Shown here piece after piece: positions 1-6,480 of a DNA stretch of 6,732 nucleotides (position 1 is the stretch's first letter; every line of letters starts with the position of its first letter). The notes under the pieces were generated by a model. That model saw only the letters and a program-made list of their open reading frames with translations. It was not told the DNA's origin and did no database searches. A program made the position numbers and the translations under genes. Location: positions 1 through 6,732 of the forward strand of contig RPOS01000161.1 in NCBI GenBank assembly GCA_003820635.1, read 5' to 3'. Source of the stretch: Verrucomicrobiaceae bacterium (GTDB lineage Bacteria > Verrucomicrobiota > Verrucomicrobiae > Verrucomicrobiales > Akkermansiaceae).

Positions 1-2562
1 CCGCCCTTCGCCAACGGCGACGTTCACATGGGCACCGCGCTCAACAAGCTGCTCAAGGACCTGGTGGTGAAATCCAAGACGATGGCCGGATTCACCGCTC
101 CCTTCATCCCCGGTTGGGACTGCCACGGCCTGCCCATCGAGTTCAAGGTGGTGAAGGAAACCGCCGGGCTTGAGCCCGCCGAGATCCGCCGACGCTGCGC
201 GGAGTTCGCCAAAAAGTTCATCGACATCCAGCGCGGCTCGTTCCGCCGCCTCGGCGTGTTCGGTGATTGGATGAACCCATACCTCACCATGAACCCCGGC
301 TACGAGGCGGACATCCTGCGCGTCTTCGCCAAGCTCGTGGAAAACGGCTGCGTCTATCAGAGCAAGAAGCCCGTGCAATGGTCCTACGGCGCGCAAACCG
401 CTCTCGCCGAGGCCGAGGTGGAATACAAGGACAAGGAAAGCCCGGCGATCTTCGTGAAGTTCCCGTTAGTGAAGGGCGATCTCGCCGGAAAAGCCTCCAT
501 CCCCATCTGGACCACCACGCCTTGGACGCTCCCCGCGAACCTCGGCCTCGCCGTGCATCCGGAGTTCACTTATGTCGTCGGTCGTTTCAAAAACGAGATC
601 GCCGACCGCGAGGAAACGCTGGTCATCGTCCGCGAGTTAATCACCGACTTCCAAACGAAGACCGGTTTTGCCCTCGCCGAGACGCTCACCGAAATCAAGG
701 GCCGCGAACTCGAAGGACTTGAAGCACAACATCCGTTTCTTCCTCGCACATCCAAAGTCATCCTCGCCAACTTCGTCACCACCGAGACCGGCACCGGCGT
801 GGTCCACATCGCTCCGGGCCACGGTGCGGACGACTACGTGGCGGGTCAGCAGAATGGGCTGGCCGTGCTTTCCCCGGTCGATGACGAAGGCAAGTTCAAC
901 GCCGAAGTCGGCTTGGACGAACTCGTCGGCGTTCACGTTTTCAAATCCAACGACCGCATCATCGAGATCCTCGCGGAAAGCGGTCACTTGTTAGGCCGTG
1001 AGGTTTACAAGCATTCCTACCCACACTGCTGGCGCTCGAAGACGCCGATCATCTTCCGCGCCGTCGAGCAGTTCTTCATCTCGCTCGAAACCCTGCGCGG
1101 CCAGGCGCTGGAGCAGATCGACAAGGTCGAATGGCTCCCCGCATGGGGCCGCAACCGCATCTACGGCACCGTCGAGGCACGCCCGGACTGGTGCATCTCG
1201 CGCCAACGCACTTGGGGCGTGCCGCTGCCGGTGTTTTTCGATGAAAACAACCAGGCCATCCTTTCCCCGGAACTGGCGTTGAAAGTCGCCGAACTCGTGG
1301 AAACCGAAGGCACCAACTTCTGGTTCGAGCACAGCGATGAGGAAATCGCGAAAAAACTCGGTCTGCCCGCGGGCGTGAAAAAATGCCGCGACACGCTCGA
1401 CGTGTGGATCGACTCCGGTTGCTCGCACGTCGCAGTGCTCGACCGCCATCCCGAGCTGCACGCGCCCTGCGATCTTTATCTGGAAGCCACCGACCAACAC
1501 CGCGGTTGGTTCCAAAGCTCGCTCATGCTCAGTGTCGGCTATCGCGGCACCGCGCCTTACAAAACCGTGATGACCCACGGCTTCGTGGTCGATAAGGACA
1601 AGAAGAAGCTCTCCAAGTCCGAAGCGGAGAAGGCCGGCAAGCCCATCGACGCCGCGCACTTCTACAACAAATACGGCGCCGACATCGTGCGCCTGTGGGT
1701 TTCCTCCGTGGATTGGCAGAACGAAGTGCCTTTCGGCGAGGATCTCTTCAAGCAAGTCGCCGAGCCCTACCGCCGCCTGCGCAACACCCTGCGGATTCTG
1801 TTAGGAAACCTCGATGGATTCGATCCATCGAAATCCTCAATCTCCAATCTTCAATCTCCAATCCCTCTTCTCGACCGTTGGATCCTCGAACGCCTCCACG
1901 CCGTCGTTGCCGAGTGCCGTGCGGCCTATGAAACCTACGAGTTCCGCAAGGTCTTCAACTCGCTCAACAACTTCTGCACGCACGACCTCTCCGCGACCTA
2001 CATCGACTCGACCAAGGACCGGATGTATTGCGATGCCAAGGACTCGCCGCGCCGCATCGCCTCGCAGTGCGCGATGTTCGAGATCTTCCAAGCGATTTCC
2101 AAACTGCTCGCCCCGATCCTCGCCTTCACCGCGGACGAGGCATGGGAACACGCGCCCTTCACCACCGGCAGCGTGCACGAGCAGGATTTTCCGGAGCCCG
2201 ATGCCGCCTTTGCCCCCGGCGAGGCGACGAAGACCGCGAACCGCCTGTTCGAAATCAAATACGCCATCCAGACCGCCATCGAAAGCTGCGTGCAGGCCAA
2301 GGACTTCACCCGCAACAACGAGGCCGATGTTTCCCTAACAGTCTCCGAGTCCGACTCCGCCCTGCTCCCGCTCCTCAACGACCGCGACTTCGCCACCGAA
2401 TTCTTCATCATCGCCGGGCTCAAGGCGGAAGTGGGCGCGGTGCTCAACGCCACCGCCCGCAAAACGGAACACTGCCTTTGCCCGCGTTGCCGCAGGCATG
2501 AGCCGGTAACCGACAACGGCCTGTGCCAGCGTTGTGCCGAGGTTTGTAGCGGCGGTCTATGA
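1..2562 (+). CDS. ileS: Isoleucyl-tRNA synthetase, 5'-truncated by the window edge
   Basis: Cytoplasmic class I synthetase that joins isoleucine to tRNA-Ile using ATP and edits mischarged valine. The frame is open from base 1, so the true start lies upstream; about 50-60 N-terminal residues are missing compared with E. coli IleS, and 853 codons remain. Window residues 1-12 hold the [12 protein letters not shown] signature, a variant of the HIGH motif (HMGT). Residues 170-176 (WTTTPWT) and 264-279 ([16 protein letters not shown]) mark the CP1 editing domain, including its conserved Asp. KLSKS at 536-540 is the KMSKS loop. The anticodon-binding helical domain follows from about 620. The C-terminus has a zinc ribbon with C827, C830, C842 and C845, as in bacterial-type IleRS1. 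The last residues are encoded by a REP-like palindrome that contains the stop codon. lspA follows after 42 nt, a widespread pairing. Identity is certain; the start is not visible. Confidence 0.98.
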   Translation, partial: PPFANGDVHMGTALNKLLKDLVVKSKTMAGFTAPFIPGWDCHGLPIEFKVVKETAGLEPAEIRRRCAEFAKKFIDIQRGSFRRLGVFGDWMNPYLTMNPGYEADILRVFAKLVENGCVYQSKKPVQWSYGAQTALAEAEVEYKDKESPAIFVKFPLVKGDLAGKASIPIWTTTPWTLPANLGLAVHPEFTYVVGRFKNEIADREETLVIVRELITDFQTKTGFALAETLTEIKGRELEGLEAQHPFLPRTSKVILANFVTTETGTGVVHIAPGHGADDYVAGQQNGLAVLSPVDDEGKFNAEVGLDELVGVHVFKSNDRIIEILAESGHLLGREVYKHSYPHCWRSKTPIIFRAVEQFFISLETLRGQALEQIDKVEWLPAWGRNRIYGTVEARPDWCISRQRTWGVPLPVFFDENNQAILSPELALKVAELVETEGTNFWFEHSDEEIAKKLGLPAGVKKCRDTLDVWIDSGCSHVAVLDRHPELHAPCDLYLEATDQHRGWFQSSLMLSVGYRGTAPYKTVMTHGFVVDKDKKKLSKSEAEKAGKPIDAAHFYNKYGADIVRLWVSSVDWQNEVPFGEDLFKQVAEPYRRLRNTLRILLGNLDGFDPSKSSISNLQSPIPLLDRWILERLHAVVAECRAAYETYEFRKVFNSLNNFCTHDLSATYIDSTKDRMYCDAKDSPRRIASQCAMFEIFQAISKLLAPILAFTADEAWEHAPFTTGSVHEQDFPEPDAAFAPGEATKTANRLFEIKYAIQTAIESCVQAKDFTRNNEADVSLTVSESDSALLPLLNDRDFATEFFIIAGLKAEVGAVLNATARKTEHCLCPRCRRHEPVTDNGLCQRCAEVCSGGL
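1811..1831. repeat. Perfect 9-bp inverted repeat inside ileS
   Basis: The arms TCGATGGAT (1811-1819) and ATCCATCGA (1823-1831) are exact reverse complements around the loop TCG. The hairpin lies in the linker between the catalytic core and anticodon-binding domain and encodes part of the NLDGFDPSK stretch. E. coli IleS has a similar peptide here (NLNGFDPAK), so the hairpin is built on normal coding sequence and is not a clear insertion. It sits six bases before a heptamer repeat tract. Confidence 0.8.
1838..1865 (+). repeat. Four tandem heptamers (CAATCTY-like) inside ileS
   Basis: Four consecutive 7-mers are present: CAATCTC, CAATCTT, CAATCTC and CAATCCC. They can also be read as two copies of a 14-mer with one mismatch (1837-1850 and 1851-1864). 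They encode [10 protein letters not shown] in the variable linker before the LLDRW motif. Because 7 is not a multiple of 3, gain or loss of one unit would shift the frame of this essential gene. The AT-rich composition differs from the surrounding GC-rich codons. Confidence 0.85.
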
Positions 2563-2572
2563 CCGTCGCTGC
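2546..2572. repeat. REP-like imperfect palindrome over the ileS stop codon
   Basis: The arms AGCGGCGGTC (2548-2557) and GACCGTCGCT (2561-2570) pair over 10 bp with one G-T wobble around the loop TAT. The pairing extends outwards by a T-G and a G-C pair to 2546 and 2572. The ileS TGA (2560-2562) uses the last loop base and the first two bases of the right arm, so the element encodes the final SGGL residues. It has no T-tract on either strand, so it is not a standard intrinsic terminator. Its shape is that of a dispersed REP-type element, which is an inference that needs genome copies to confirm. Confidence 0.6.
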
Positions 2573-2604
2573 CGATGAGATGCGAAATGCGACATTGCCA
2601 AACC

Positions 2605-3189
2605 ATGACTCTACCCCGCCTCCTCCTCTTCCTAACCCTTCCGCTATACGTGCTCGACCAGATCACCAAGTTCTGGACGATCGCCACCTTCCAGCCGCCG
2701 TGGCATGCGCCGGGGGCGAACATCGCGGTGATTGAAAACTTCTTCCATCTCGTGCGTGTCCACAACCAGGGCGTGGCCTTCGGTTTCGGCAACGGCACGG
2801 CCTGGGCGCCGGTGGTATTCATGATCGTGCCGCTCATCGCACTCACGCTGATCCGCGTTTTCTGGAAGAAGGGCGTTTTCAGCCATCCGCTCTCAATTCT
2901 CGCCGTGGCGCTGCTGCTGTGCGGCATCTTCGGAAATCTCACCGACCGCCTCATCCAGGGATTTTTGTTAGAAGACTTCAGGGGCGCTTCTTTCTGGCAG
3001 CGTCTGTCGGAAGGCTACGTGGTGGACTTCATCGCGGTGAAACTGCCGCTTTACGACAAGCTCGTGCCTTCAAGCGGCGGTTGGTGGCCGGCATTCAATG
3101 TGGCGGATTCCTGCATCTGCATCGCCGCGGTGCTGCTCTTCATCGGCGGCCTGCGCGAGGAGGCGGAAGCGCGGCGCAAGCAGTCGTGA
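2605..3189 (+). CDS. lspA: Lipoprotein signal peptidase (signal peptidase II)
   Basis: Inner-membrane aspartic protease that cleaves the signal peptide from diacylglyceryl-modified prolipoproteins, acting after Lgt. The 194-residue product has four predicted membrane segments (about 3-20, 66-87, 95-113 and 164-182). Family motifs in order are DQITK (18-22), the NQGVAFGF block (54-61), GNLTDR (110-115), VVDF (139-142) and FNVAD (164-168). D141 and D168 correspond to the catalytic Asp pair. It is longer than the usual 160-170 residues because of extra sequence between GNLTDR and VVDF (about 116-136) and between the two catalytic Asp. ATG at 2605 was chosen because it places the first hydrophobic helix at the N-terminus. 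In-frame ATGs at 2575 and 2587 would add a polar Cys/Arg-rich stretch. None has a Shine-Dalgarno sequence. It is probably co-transcribed with ileS. The Arg/Lys/Glu-rich tail would be cytoplasmic. Confidence 0.95.
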   Translation: MTLPRLLLFLTLPLYVLDQITKFWTIATFQPPWHAPGANIAVIENFFHLVRVHNQGVAFGFGNGTAWAPVVFMIVPLIALTLIRVFWKKGVFSHPLSILAVALLLCGIFGNLTDRLIQGFLLEDFRGASFWQRLSEGYVVDFIAVKLPLYDKLVPSSGGWWPAFNVADSCICIAAVLLFIGGLREEAEARRKQS

Positions 3190-3220
3190 GACGCGAGGCA
3201 AGAGAACCCGGACGGATTGC

Positions 3221-3243
3221 ATCGGCTCAGGCTGATTTCTTTT
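3221..3243 (+). terminator. Weak candidate intrinsic terminator after lspA
   Basis: A 6-bp stem ATCGGC / GCTGAT (one G-T wobble) with a TCAG loop spans 3221-3236, and its 3' side runs into the T-rich stretch TTTCTTTT. It lies 32 nt after the lspA stop and upstream of the nrdR promoter candidate, which suits an end to the ileS-lspA transcript. The stem is short and the T-tract is interrupted, so termination strength is doubtful. Confidence 0.4.
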
Positions 3244-3304
3244 CCTCGATTCCCGCGCGTGTGCCTGCTCTGGTCCAGCCACTAAACCTGCCGTAGTTTT
3301 CCTG

Positions 3305-3332
3305 TTGACGCTACCAGCGGTGTGACTACTCT
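3305..3332 (+). promoter_or_regulatory. Candidate sigma70-type promoter for nrdR
   Basis: TTGACG at 3305-3310 is close to the -35 consensus. After 16 bp comes TACTCT (3327-3332), a poor -10 match with first, second and last positions conserved. A start site near 3339 would give a leader of about 20 nt before the nrdR ATG, with no Shine-Dalgarno sequence in it. It is the only good -35 hexamer I see in the lspA-nrdR spacer. Confidence 0.4.
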
Positions 3333-3359
3333 CGCAGCCGTCGGTTCCCACCAGCCCCC

Positions 3360-3851
3360 ATGCGTTGCGTCCAATGCGGTTCTCTCAAAGACAAAGTCCT
3401 GGATTCCAGATCCTCCAAGGACGGTACGACCATTCGTCGTCGACGCGAATGCCTGACCTGCGCTTACCGCTACACGACTTACGAGCAGATCGAGCGCACC
3501 GAGCTGCGCGTGGTGAAGCGCGACGGCTCGCGCCAGGCGCTCAACCGCGAAAAGCTCATGAGCGGTTTGGTAAAGGCCTGCGAGAAGCGCCCGGTGCCGA
3601 TGGACCGGCTCGACCGCGCGGTGGAGGAAATTCTAACGGAACTGCACAAGGACCATCTCAGCGAGGTGCCTTCCCACATCATCGGTGCCAAGGTGATGGA
3701 CAAGCTCTATCAGATCGATCCGGTCGCCTACGTGCGCTACGTTTCGGTTTATCGGCAGTTCGACGACGTCAACGAGTTCATCCAGGAGATCCAGTCGCTC
3801 ACGCGGCGTGCCGCGCGCGATCCCTTCCAACGGCGCCTGTTCAAAGACTGA
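3360..3851 (+). CDS. nrdR: Transcriptional repressor NrdR
   Basis: Nucleotide-sensing repressor that binds NrdR boxes upstream of ribonucleotide reductase operons and shuts them down when dATP is high. The product is 163 residues, close to the family norm. The N-terminal zinc ribbon has C3, C6, C31 and C34, with the typical VLDSR and IRRRREC segments between the pairs. The ATP-cone domain starts at VVKRDGSR (51-58) and ends with the AYVRYVSVYRQF stretch (123-134), the usual NrdR C-terminal signature. The ATG at 3360 is fixed by the MRCxxC start. No NrdR box or nrd gene is visible in the window, so its targets lie elsewhere. A gene of unknown function follows 43 nt downstream on the same strand and may share its transcript. 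Confidence 0.97.
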   Translation: MRCVQCGSLKDKVLDSRSSKDGTTIRRRRECLTCAYRYTTYEQIERTELRVVKRDGSRQALNREKLMSGLVKACEKRPVPMDRLDRAVEEILTELHKDHLSEVPSHIIGAKVMDKLYQIDPVAYVRYVSVYRQFDDVNEFIQEIQSLTRRAARDPFQRRLFKD

Positions 3852-3894
3852 ATCCACTCTCCCCCCTTCCTCCCATCCGGCAACACACCATTCC

Positions 3895-4467
3895 GTGATT
3901 TCCCTCATCGGCAACCGCCCCGCCCTCCAGATCGGCCGCTATCAAGTGATCGACTACGGCACCGACTGGCTCGATTCGGCGCTTCACCGCGCCGCGCGCG
4001 CCGCCGAGTGCGAGGATTTTCCATTCGTGGATGACATCCGCAGCGGCATTTTCAAATACCTTGAAACGAAGTGCCCGCTCAAGCTGCTGCCGCTCGATGA
4101 GTTATATGACCGGATGCGCCGGATGCTGGTGAAGATCGGCTGCGAAAAGATTGCCGAGAAACTCGAACCGCTGGCACCGCCGGTGACTGTCTCACTGGTC
4201 CGCACGGCGATGGAGGCGGGCAATGGCTTCGAACTGGCGTTTTTCGAAATGTTGCGAGCCGAGCTCGGCGACCTGCGCGCCGCCGGTGCCGAGGAAATCC
4301 GTTTCACCGGCCTGCATGAGAGCGCCATGATCCTGCGCGGCACCTCCAAGTGGAACAAGCAGTGCCAGGCGCTGCACGTTGAGATCGAGGCCTTCCTCCG
4401 CAATTGGGACCGCGACTCCGCGGCCGGCTTGGGAGCTCTCCATCTTTGCGCCGCCACCGCGGGCTGA
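3895..4467 (+). CDS. Protein of unknown function downstream of nrdR
   Basis: I do not recognise a named family. With GTG at 3895 as start the product has 190 residues. It is soluble, with no signal peptide or membrane helix. Residues 18-33 (around YGTDWLDSALHRA) and 44-90 (FVDDIRSGIFKYL to IGCEKIAEKL) look like a compact helical domain. The pattern of a helix ending in YL, a leucine-rich turn, then a helix ending in IG-x4-A vaguely recalls ATP-cone-type domains, but this is a weak resemblance. Residues 97-170 form a second, mostly helical part ending near FLRNW. The frame is open back to an ATG at 3808, but that start would overlap nrdR by 44 bases and add a low-complexity Ser/Thr/Pro stretch, so GTG 3895 is preferred. 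No Shine-Dalgarno sequence is visible. Position and strand suggest co-transcription with nrdR. Its stop is 5 nt from that of convergent rph. Confidence 0.75.
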   Translation: MISLIGNRPALQIGRYQVIDYGTDWLDSALHRAARAAECEDFPFVDDIRSGIFKYLETKCPLKLLPLDELYDRMRRMLVKIGCEKIAEKLEPLAPPVTVSLVRTAMEAGNGFELAFFEMLRAELGDLRAAGAEEIRFTGLHESAMILRGTSKWNKQCQALHVEIEAFLRNWDRDSAAGLGALHLCAATAG

Positions 4468-4472
4468 CAGGT

Positions 4473-5252
4473 TCAGCGGGAAAACGCCGCCGCCAATGAG
4501 GCGAGGTCGGCGGGAGCCGCGCGGTCGGCCGTGAGAATGGCGGCTTTCTGCAGCGAGATGATTTCCGAGACACCCTTGCGCGAGAGTTCGAGCATCGCGG
4601 TCATTTCATCGGAGGAAAACACCGCTTCCTCACCGCTGCCCTGGACTTCCACGAAGTCGAGCGTTTCGGTCATCACGACGTTGAAGTCCACACTGGCGTC
4701 CTTGTCTTCCGGGTAGTTCAGATCGAGCACCGGATGGCCCTGATAGACACCGGCGGAAACGGCGGCGACGAGTTTTCTGATAGGGAAATCCTTCAGCTTG
4801 CCTTGGGCGAAGAGCTTGTTGAAGGCGATGGCCATGGCCACGCAGCCGCCGGTGATGGAGGCCGTGCGCGTGCCGCCATCGGCCTGCAGCACATCGCAAT
4901 CGATCCACACCGTGCGCTGGCCGATTTTTTTCAGATCCACCACGGCACGCAGCGCGCGGCCGATGAGGCGCTGGATTTCGGACGAGCGGCCGTCGATCTT
5001 GCCGCGTGAGATATCGCGCTGTTTGCGCTCGAGTGTCGAATACGGCAGCATCGAATACTCCGCGGTGAGCCAGCCGCCTTCCACCTTCTGGGCACGCATC
5101 CAGCGCGGCACATCGTCCTCGATCGTGGCGGAGCAAATCACGCGCGTGTCGCCGAAGGAAACGAGCACCGAGCCGGTGGCGTGCGCGGCCACGTTCGGGA
5201 TGAAGGAAATCTGGCGGAGTTGATCAGGCTGGCGGCCGTCGGGGCGTGTCAT
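4473..5252 (-). CDS. rph: Ribonuclease PH (tRNA nucleotidyltransferase)
   Basis: Phosphorolytic 3'-5' exoribonuclease that trims tRNA precursors in the cytoplasm, normally as a hexamer. The 259-residue product aligns by eye along the whole E. coli protein. Matching blocks are SVLVSFGDTRVICSATIE (28-45), WLTAEYSMLP (61-70), DGRSSEIQRLIGRALR (87-102, R89 matching E. coli R86), DCDVLQADGGTRTASITG (118-135, R129 matching R126) and DLNYPEDKDASVDFNVVMTE (177-196, the metal/phosphate-site acidic residues). The C-terminus has about 20 residues beyond the usual end, rich in Ala and Leu. The start is ATG at 5252 because it aligns with the family N-terminus RPDGR. The frame is open further upstream but would run into the glycosyltransferase gene. 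No Shine-Dalgarno sequence is seen. It lies 50 nt behind the glycosyltransferase stop, so the two may form one transcript. Confidence 0.97.
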   Translation of the reverse strand: MTRPDGRQPDQLRQISFIPNVAAHATGSVLVSFGDTRVICSATIEDDVPRWMRAQKVEGGWLTAEYSMLPYSTLERKQRDISRGKIDGRSSEIQRLIGRALRAVVDLKKIGQRTVWIDCDVLQADGGTRTASITGGCVAMAIAFNKLFAQGKLKDFPIRKLVAAVSAGVYQGHPVLDLNYPEDKDASVDFNVVMTETLDFVEVQGSGEEAVFSSDEMTAMLELSRKGVSEIISLQKAAILTADRAAPADLASLAAAFSR

Positions 5253-5302
5253 GCGCGGAGTGAAGGCCAGCAGCGCGGCGGCCGCAAGCCCGGAGCCGCG
5301 TA

Positions 5303-6229
5303 TCAGCCGGCTTGTTTTTCCTGAATGGCCGCCCACACGCGCTTCACCTCCAACTCGCGCTGGCAGCGCAGATCAAGCGGGCATTTGTCTAACAGACACG
5401 GCGCGCATTCCACATGGCGTGCCACCACCGCGTGCCGCCTGCCGAGCGGGCGTCTCCACTGTGGATCATTCGGGCCGAAAAGCGTGACGCAGGTGGTGCC
5501 CGCATGCGCCGCCAGATGCGGCAGCGAGCCATCCGCCGCGACGACGAGCCCGTGCACCGCGAGGAGTGGCAGCGTGCCGGCCAGCGGCACCGCGCGGAAA
5601 AACTCGACTTTGCCGCCCAGCCCGCTTGCCAGCGCTTCAGCCATGCTCCGCCGCCTTTCATCCATGCCCGCCACCGTCACGTGGTGACCGGCATCGATCA
5701 GCCTGCGGCCAATCTCCAGCCAGCGCTCCAACAGCCATTCGTGACTTGCGCCGTAGTCCGACTCCGGACTCAGCAACACCGCTCCCGCCTCCGGTGCGAT
5801 CCCGACGTCTGCCGGCTTGAAAAACTCCGCCTGCGTGGTGGCGATGCCCATTTTCTCCACAGCGGAAAGATAGAACCGCACCCGGTGTTCCAAGGGCTTT
5901 TCCGCAGCCGCCAGCGGATGGGTGAGTTGCTTGATAAGATTGGCATCCGCCGGGCCGAAACGCCGTGGCACCTCCCCCAGCCGGGCGGCCTCCTCCGCCA
6001 CGCCCTTCTCCCACACCAGCGCCGCCTGCCATTTGCCGGCGATCACCGAAGCCAGTTCGCGGGCCTTTCGCGGACACTCGATCACCTCCAGTCCCGGCAG
6101 GGTTTCCCAAAACTCCCGCTGCCACGCACGGCACAGCACGCCCACCCGCAGTCCGGATGCCATCAAGGCTCTGACCGCCGGCACGGCAAAACAAGCCTCG
6201 TCCCAGCGTTCCGGCGCGGCCACCAGCAT
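5303..6229 (-). CDS. Glycosyltransferase family 9 (heptosyltransferase-like)
   Basis: Likely inner-leaflet/cytosolic GT-B transferase of the ADP-heptose:LPS heptosyltransferase family, adding sugar to LPS core or another envelope glycan; donor and acceptor are not deducible. The 308-residue product begins with the family N-terminal strand-helix (MLVAAPERWDEACFAVPAV, 1-19). The donor-side signature is LVVAADGSLPHLAAHAGT followed by TLFGPNDPQWRRPLG (about 227-260). A C-x2-C-x4-C-x5-C cluster (C275, C278, C283, C289) with CAPCLLDKCP matches the WaaF-type tail. ATG 6229 is chosen over GTG 6250 because GGAGGGG lies just upstream and the family starts at this strand. The normal G-D at the active-site turn reads D-E here (D10, E11). 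It is too divergent for a waaF or waaC symbol. It is divergent from the prepilin gene and probably leads rph. Confidence 0.88.
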   Translation of the reverse strand: MLVAAPERWDEACFAVPAVRALMASGLRVGVLCRAWQREFWETLPGLEVIECPRKARELASVIAGKWQAALVWEKGVAEEAARLGEVPRRFGPADANLIKQLTHPLAAAEKPLEHRVRFYLSAVEKMGIATTQAEFFKPADVGIAPEAGAVLLSPESDYGASHEWLLERWLEIGRRLIDAGHHVTVAGMDERRRSMAEALASGLGGKVEFFRAVPLAGTLPLLAVHGLVVAADGSLPHLAAHAGTTCVTLFGPNDPQWRRPLGRRHAVVARHVECAPCLLDKCPLDLRCQRELEVKRVWAAIQEKQAG

Positions 6230-6231
6230 GT

Positions 6232-6238
6232 CCCCTCC
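6232..6238 (-). promoter_or_regulatory. Shine-Dalgarno sequence of the glycosyltransferase gene
   Basis: GGAGGGG on the minus strand; its GGAGG core is 4 nt before the ATG at 6229. This is the only strong Shine-Dalgarno sequence noticed at any gene start in the window, and it supports ATG 6229 over the in-frame GTG at 6250. Confidence 0.65.
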
Positions 6239-6377
6239 ATGTGTCGTCACGCGCCGAGCCTATCCGACCCCTCTCCGAGCGAAAACCTCAAAGTCAGCAC
6301 GACCCGCACGGCCGCACCGGGCGACAAGAATTCCGCGCGGCGGGTCATTTGCCGATTGCGCCGGCTATTCTCCCGGA

Positions 6378-6396
6378 TTACATGATTACCATGTGA
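6378..6396. repeat. Inverted repeat in the divergent spacer
   Basis: TTACATG (6378-6384) and CATGTGA (6390-6396) pair over 7 bp with one T-G wobble around ATTAC; the core ACATG / CATGT is perfect. It lies in the 251-bp spacer between the glycosyltransferase and prepilin starts, in an AT-richer patch, and could be a regulator site for either gene. TATTCT at 6366-6371 resembles a -10 element but has no -35 partner at proper distance. I see no convincing promoter for either gene in the spacer. Confidence 0.4.
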
Positions 6397-6417
6397 ATGC
6401 GATTTTCGCCTCGCCGC

Positions 6418-6436
6418 TTTTCCGGGCGGGGGAAAA
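6418..6436. repeat. Small hairpin upstream of the prepilin gene
   Basis: TTTTCC (6418-6423) and GGAAAA (6431-6436) form a perfect 6-bp stem with a G-rich 7-nt loop, followed by TTTGTGTTT. It is 44 nt upstream of the prepilin ATG. It may lie in the promoter or in the leader RNA; a terminator role is unlikely because no plus-strand gene precedes it. Confidence 0.35.
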
Positions 6437-6480
6437 TTTGTGTTTGCTCCGCCACTTCGAAAATCCATCCTCGCCACATC

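Noticed and set aside
991..1755. 254-codon minus-strand open frame opposite ileS
   Set aside because: Antisense shadow of the catalytic core, with no family-like motifs of its own.
2575..2604. Longer lspA N-terminus from ATG 2575 or 2587
   Set aside because: It adds a polar Cys/Arg-rich stretch before the first membrane helix and lacks a ribosome binding site; cannot be excluded fully.
1998..2954. 318-codon open frame on the minus strand across the ileS end and lspA
   Set aside because: It lies antisense to two genes with clear family motifs and has no recognisable domain; long antisense frames are expected in GC-rich DNA.
3190..3359. NrdR box (autoregulation) upstream of nrdR
   Set aside because: No pair of 16-bp NrdR-box-like palindromes was found by eye in the spacer.
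3808..3894. Upstream ATG start for the gene after nrdR
   Set aside because: It overlaps nrdR out of frame, and the added residues are Ser/Thr/Pro-rich and unlike a domain; GTG 3895 fits better.
5253..5336. 28-residue N-terminal extension of rph with a hydrophobic Ala/Leu stretch like a signal peptide
   Set aside because: RNase PH is cytoplasmic, the extension would overlap the glycosyltransferase gene, and the family start matches ATG 5252.
5386..5398. TGTCT / AGACA inverted repeat in the glycosyltransferase gene
   Set aside because: Only 5 bp and inside coding sequence; likely chance, although it includes one TGTTAGA copy.
5414..6385. 323-codon plus-strand open frame, longer than the glycosyltransferase it opposes
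   Set aside because: Its product is Arg/His/Pro-rich low-complexity sequence, whereas the minus strand encodes clear GT9 motifs with a Shine-Dalgarno sequence.
6430..6450. Possible sigma54 promoter (GG...TTTGC) before the prepilin gene
   Set aside because: The GG and GC elements are not 10 bases apart, and the -24 TGGC core is missing.
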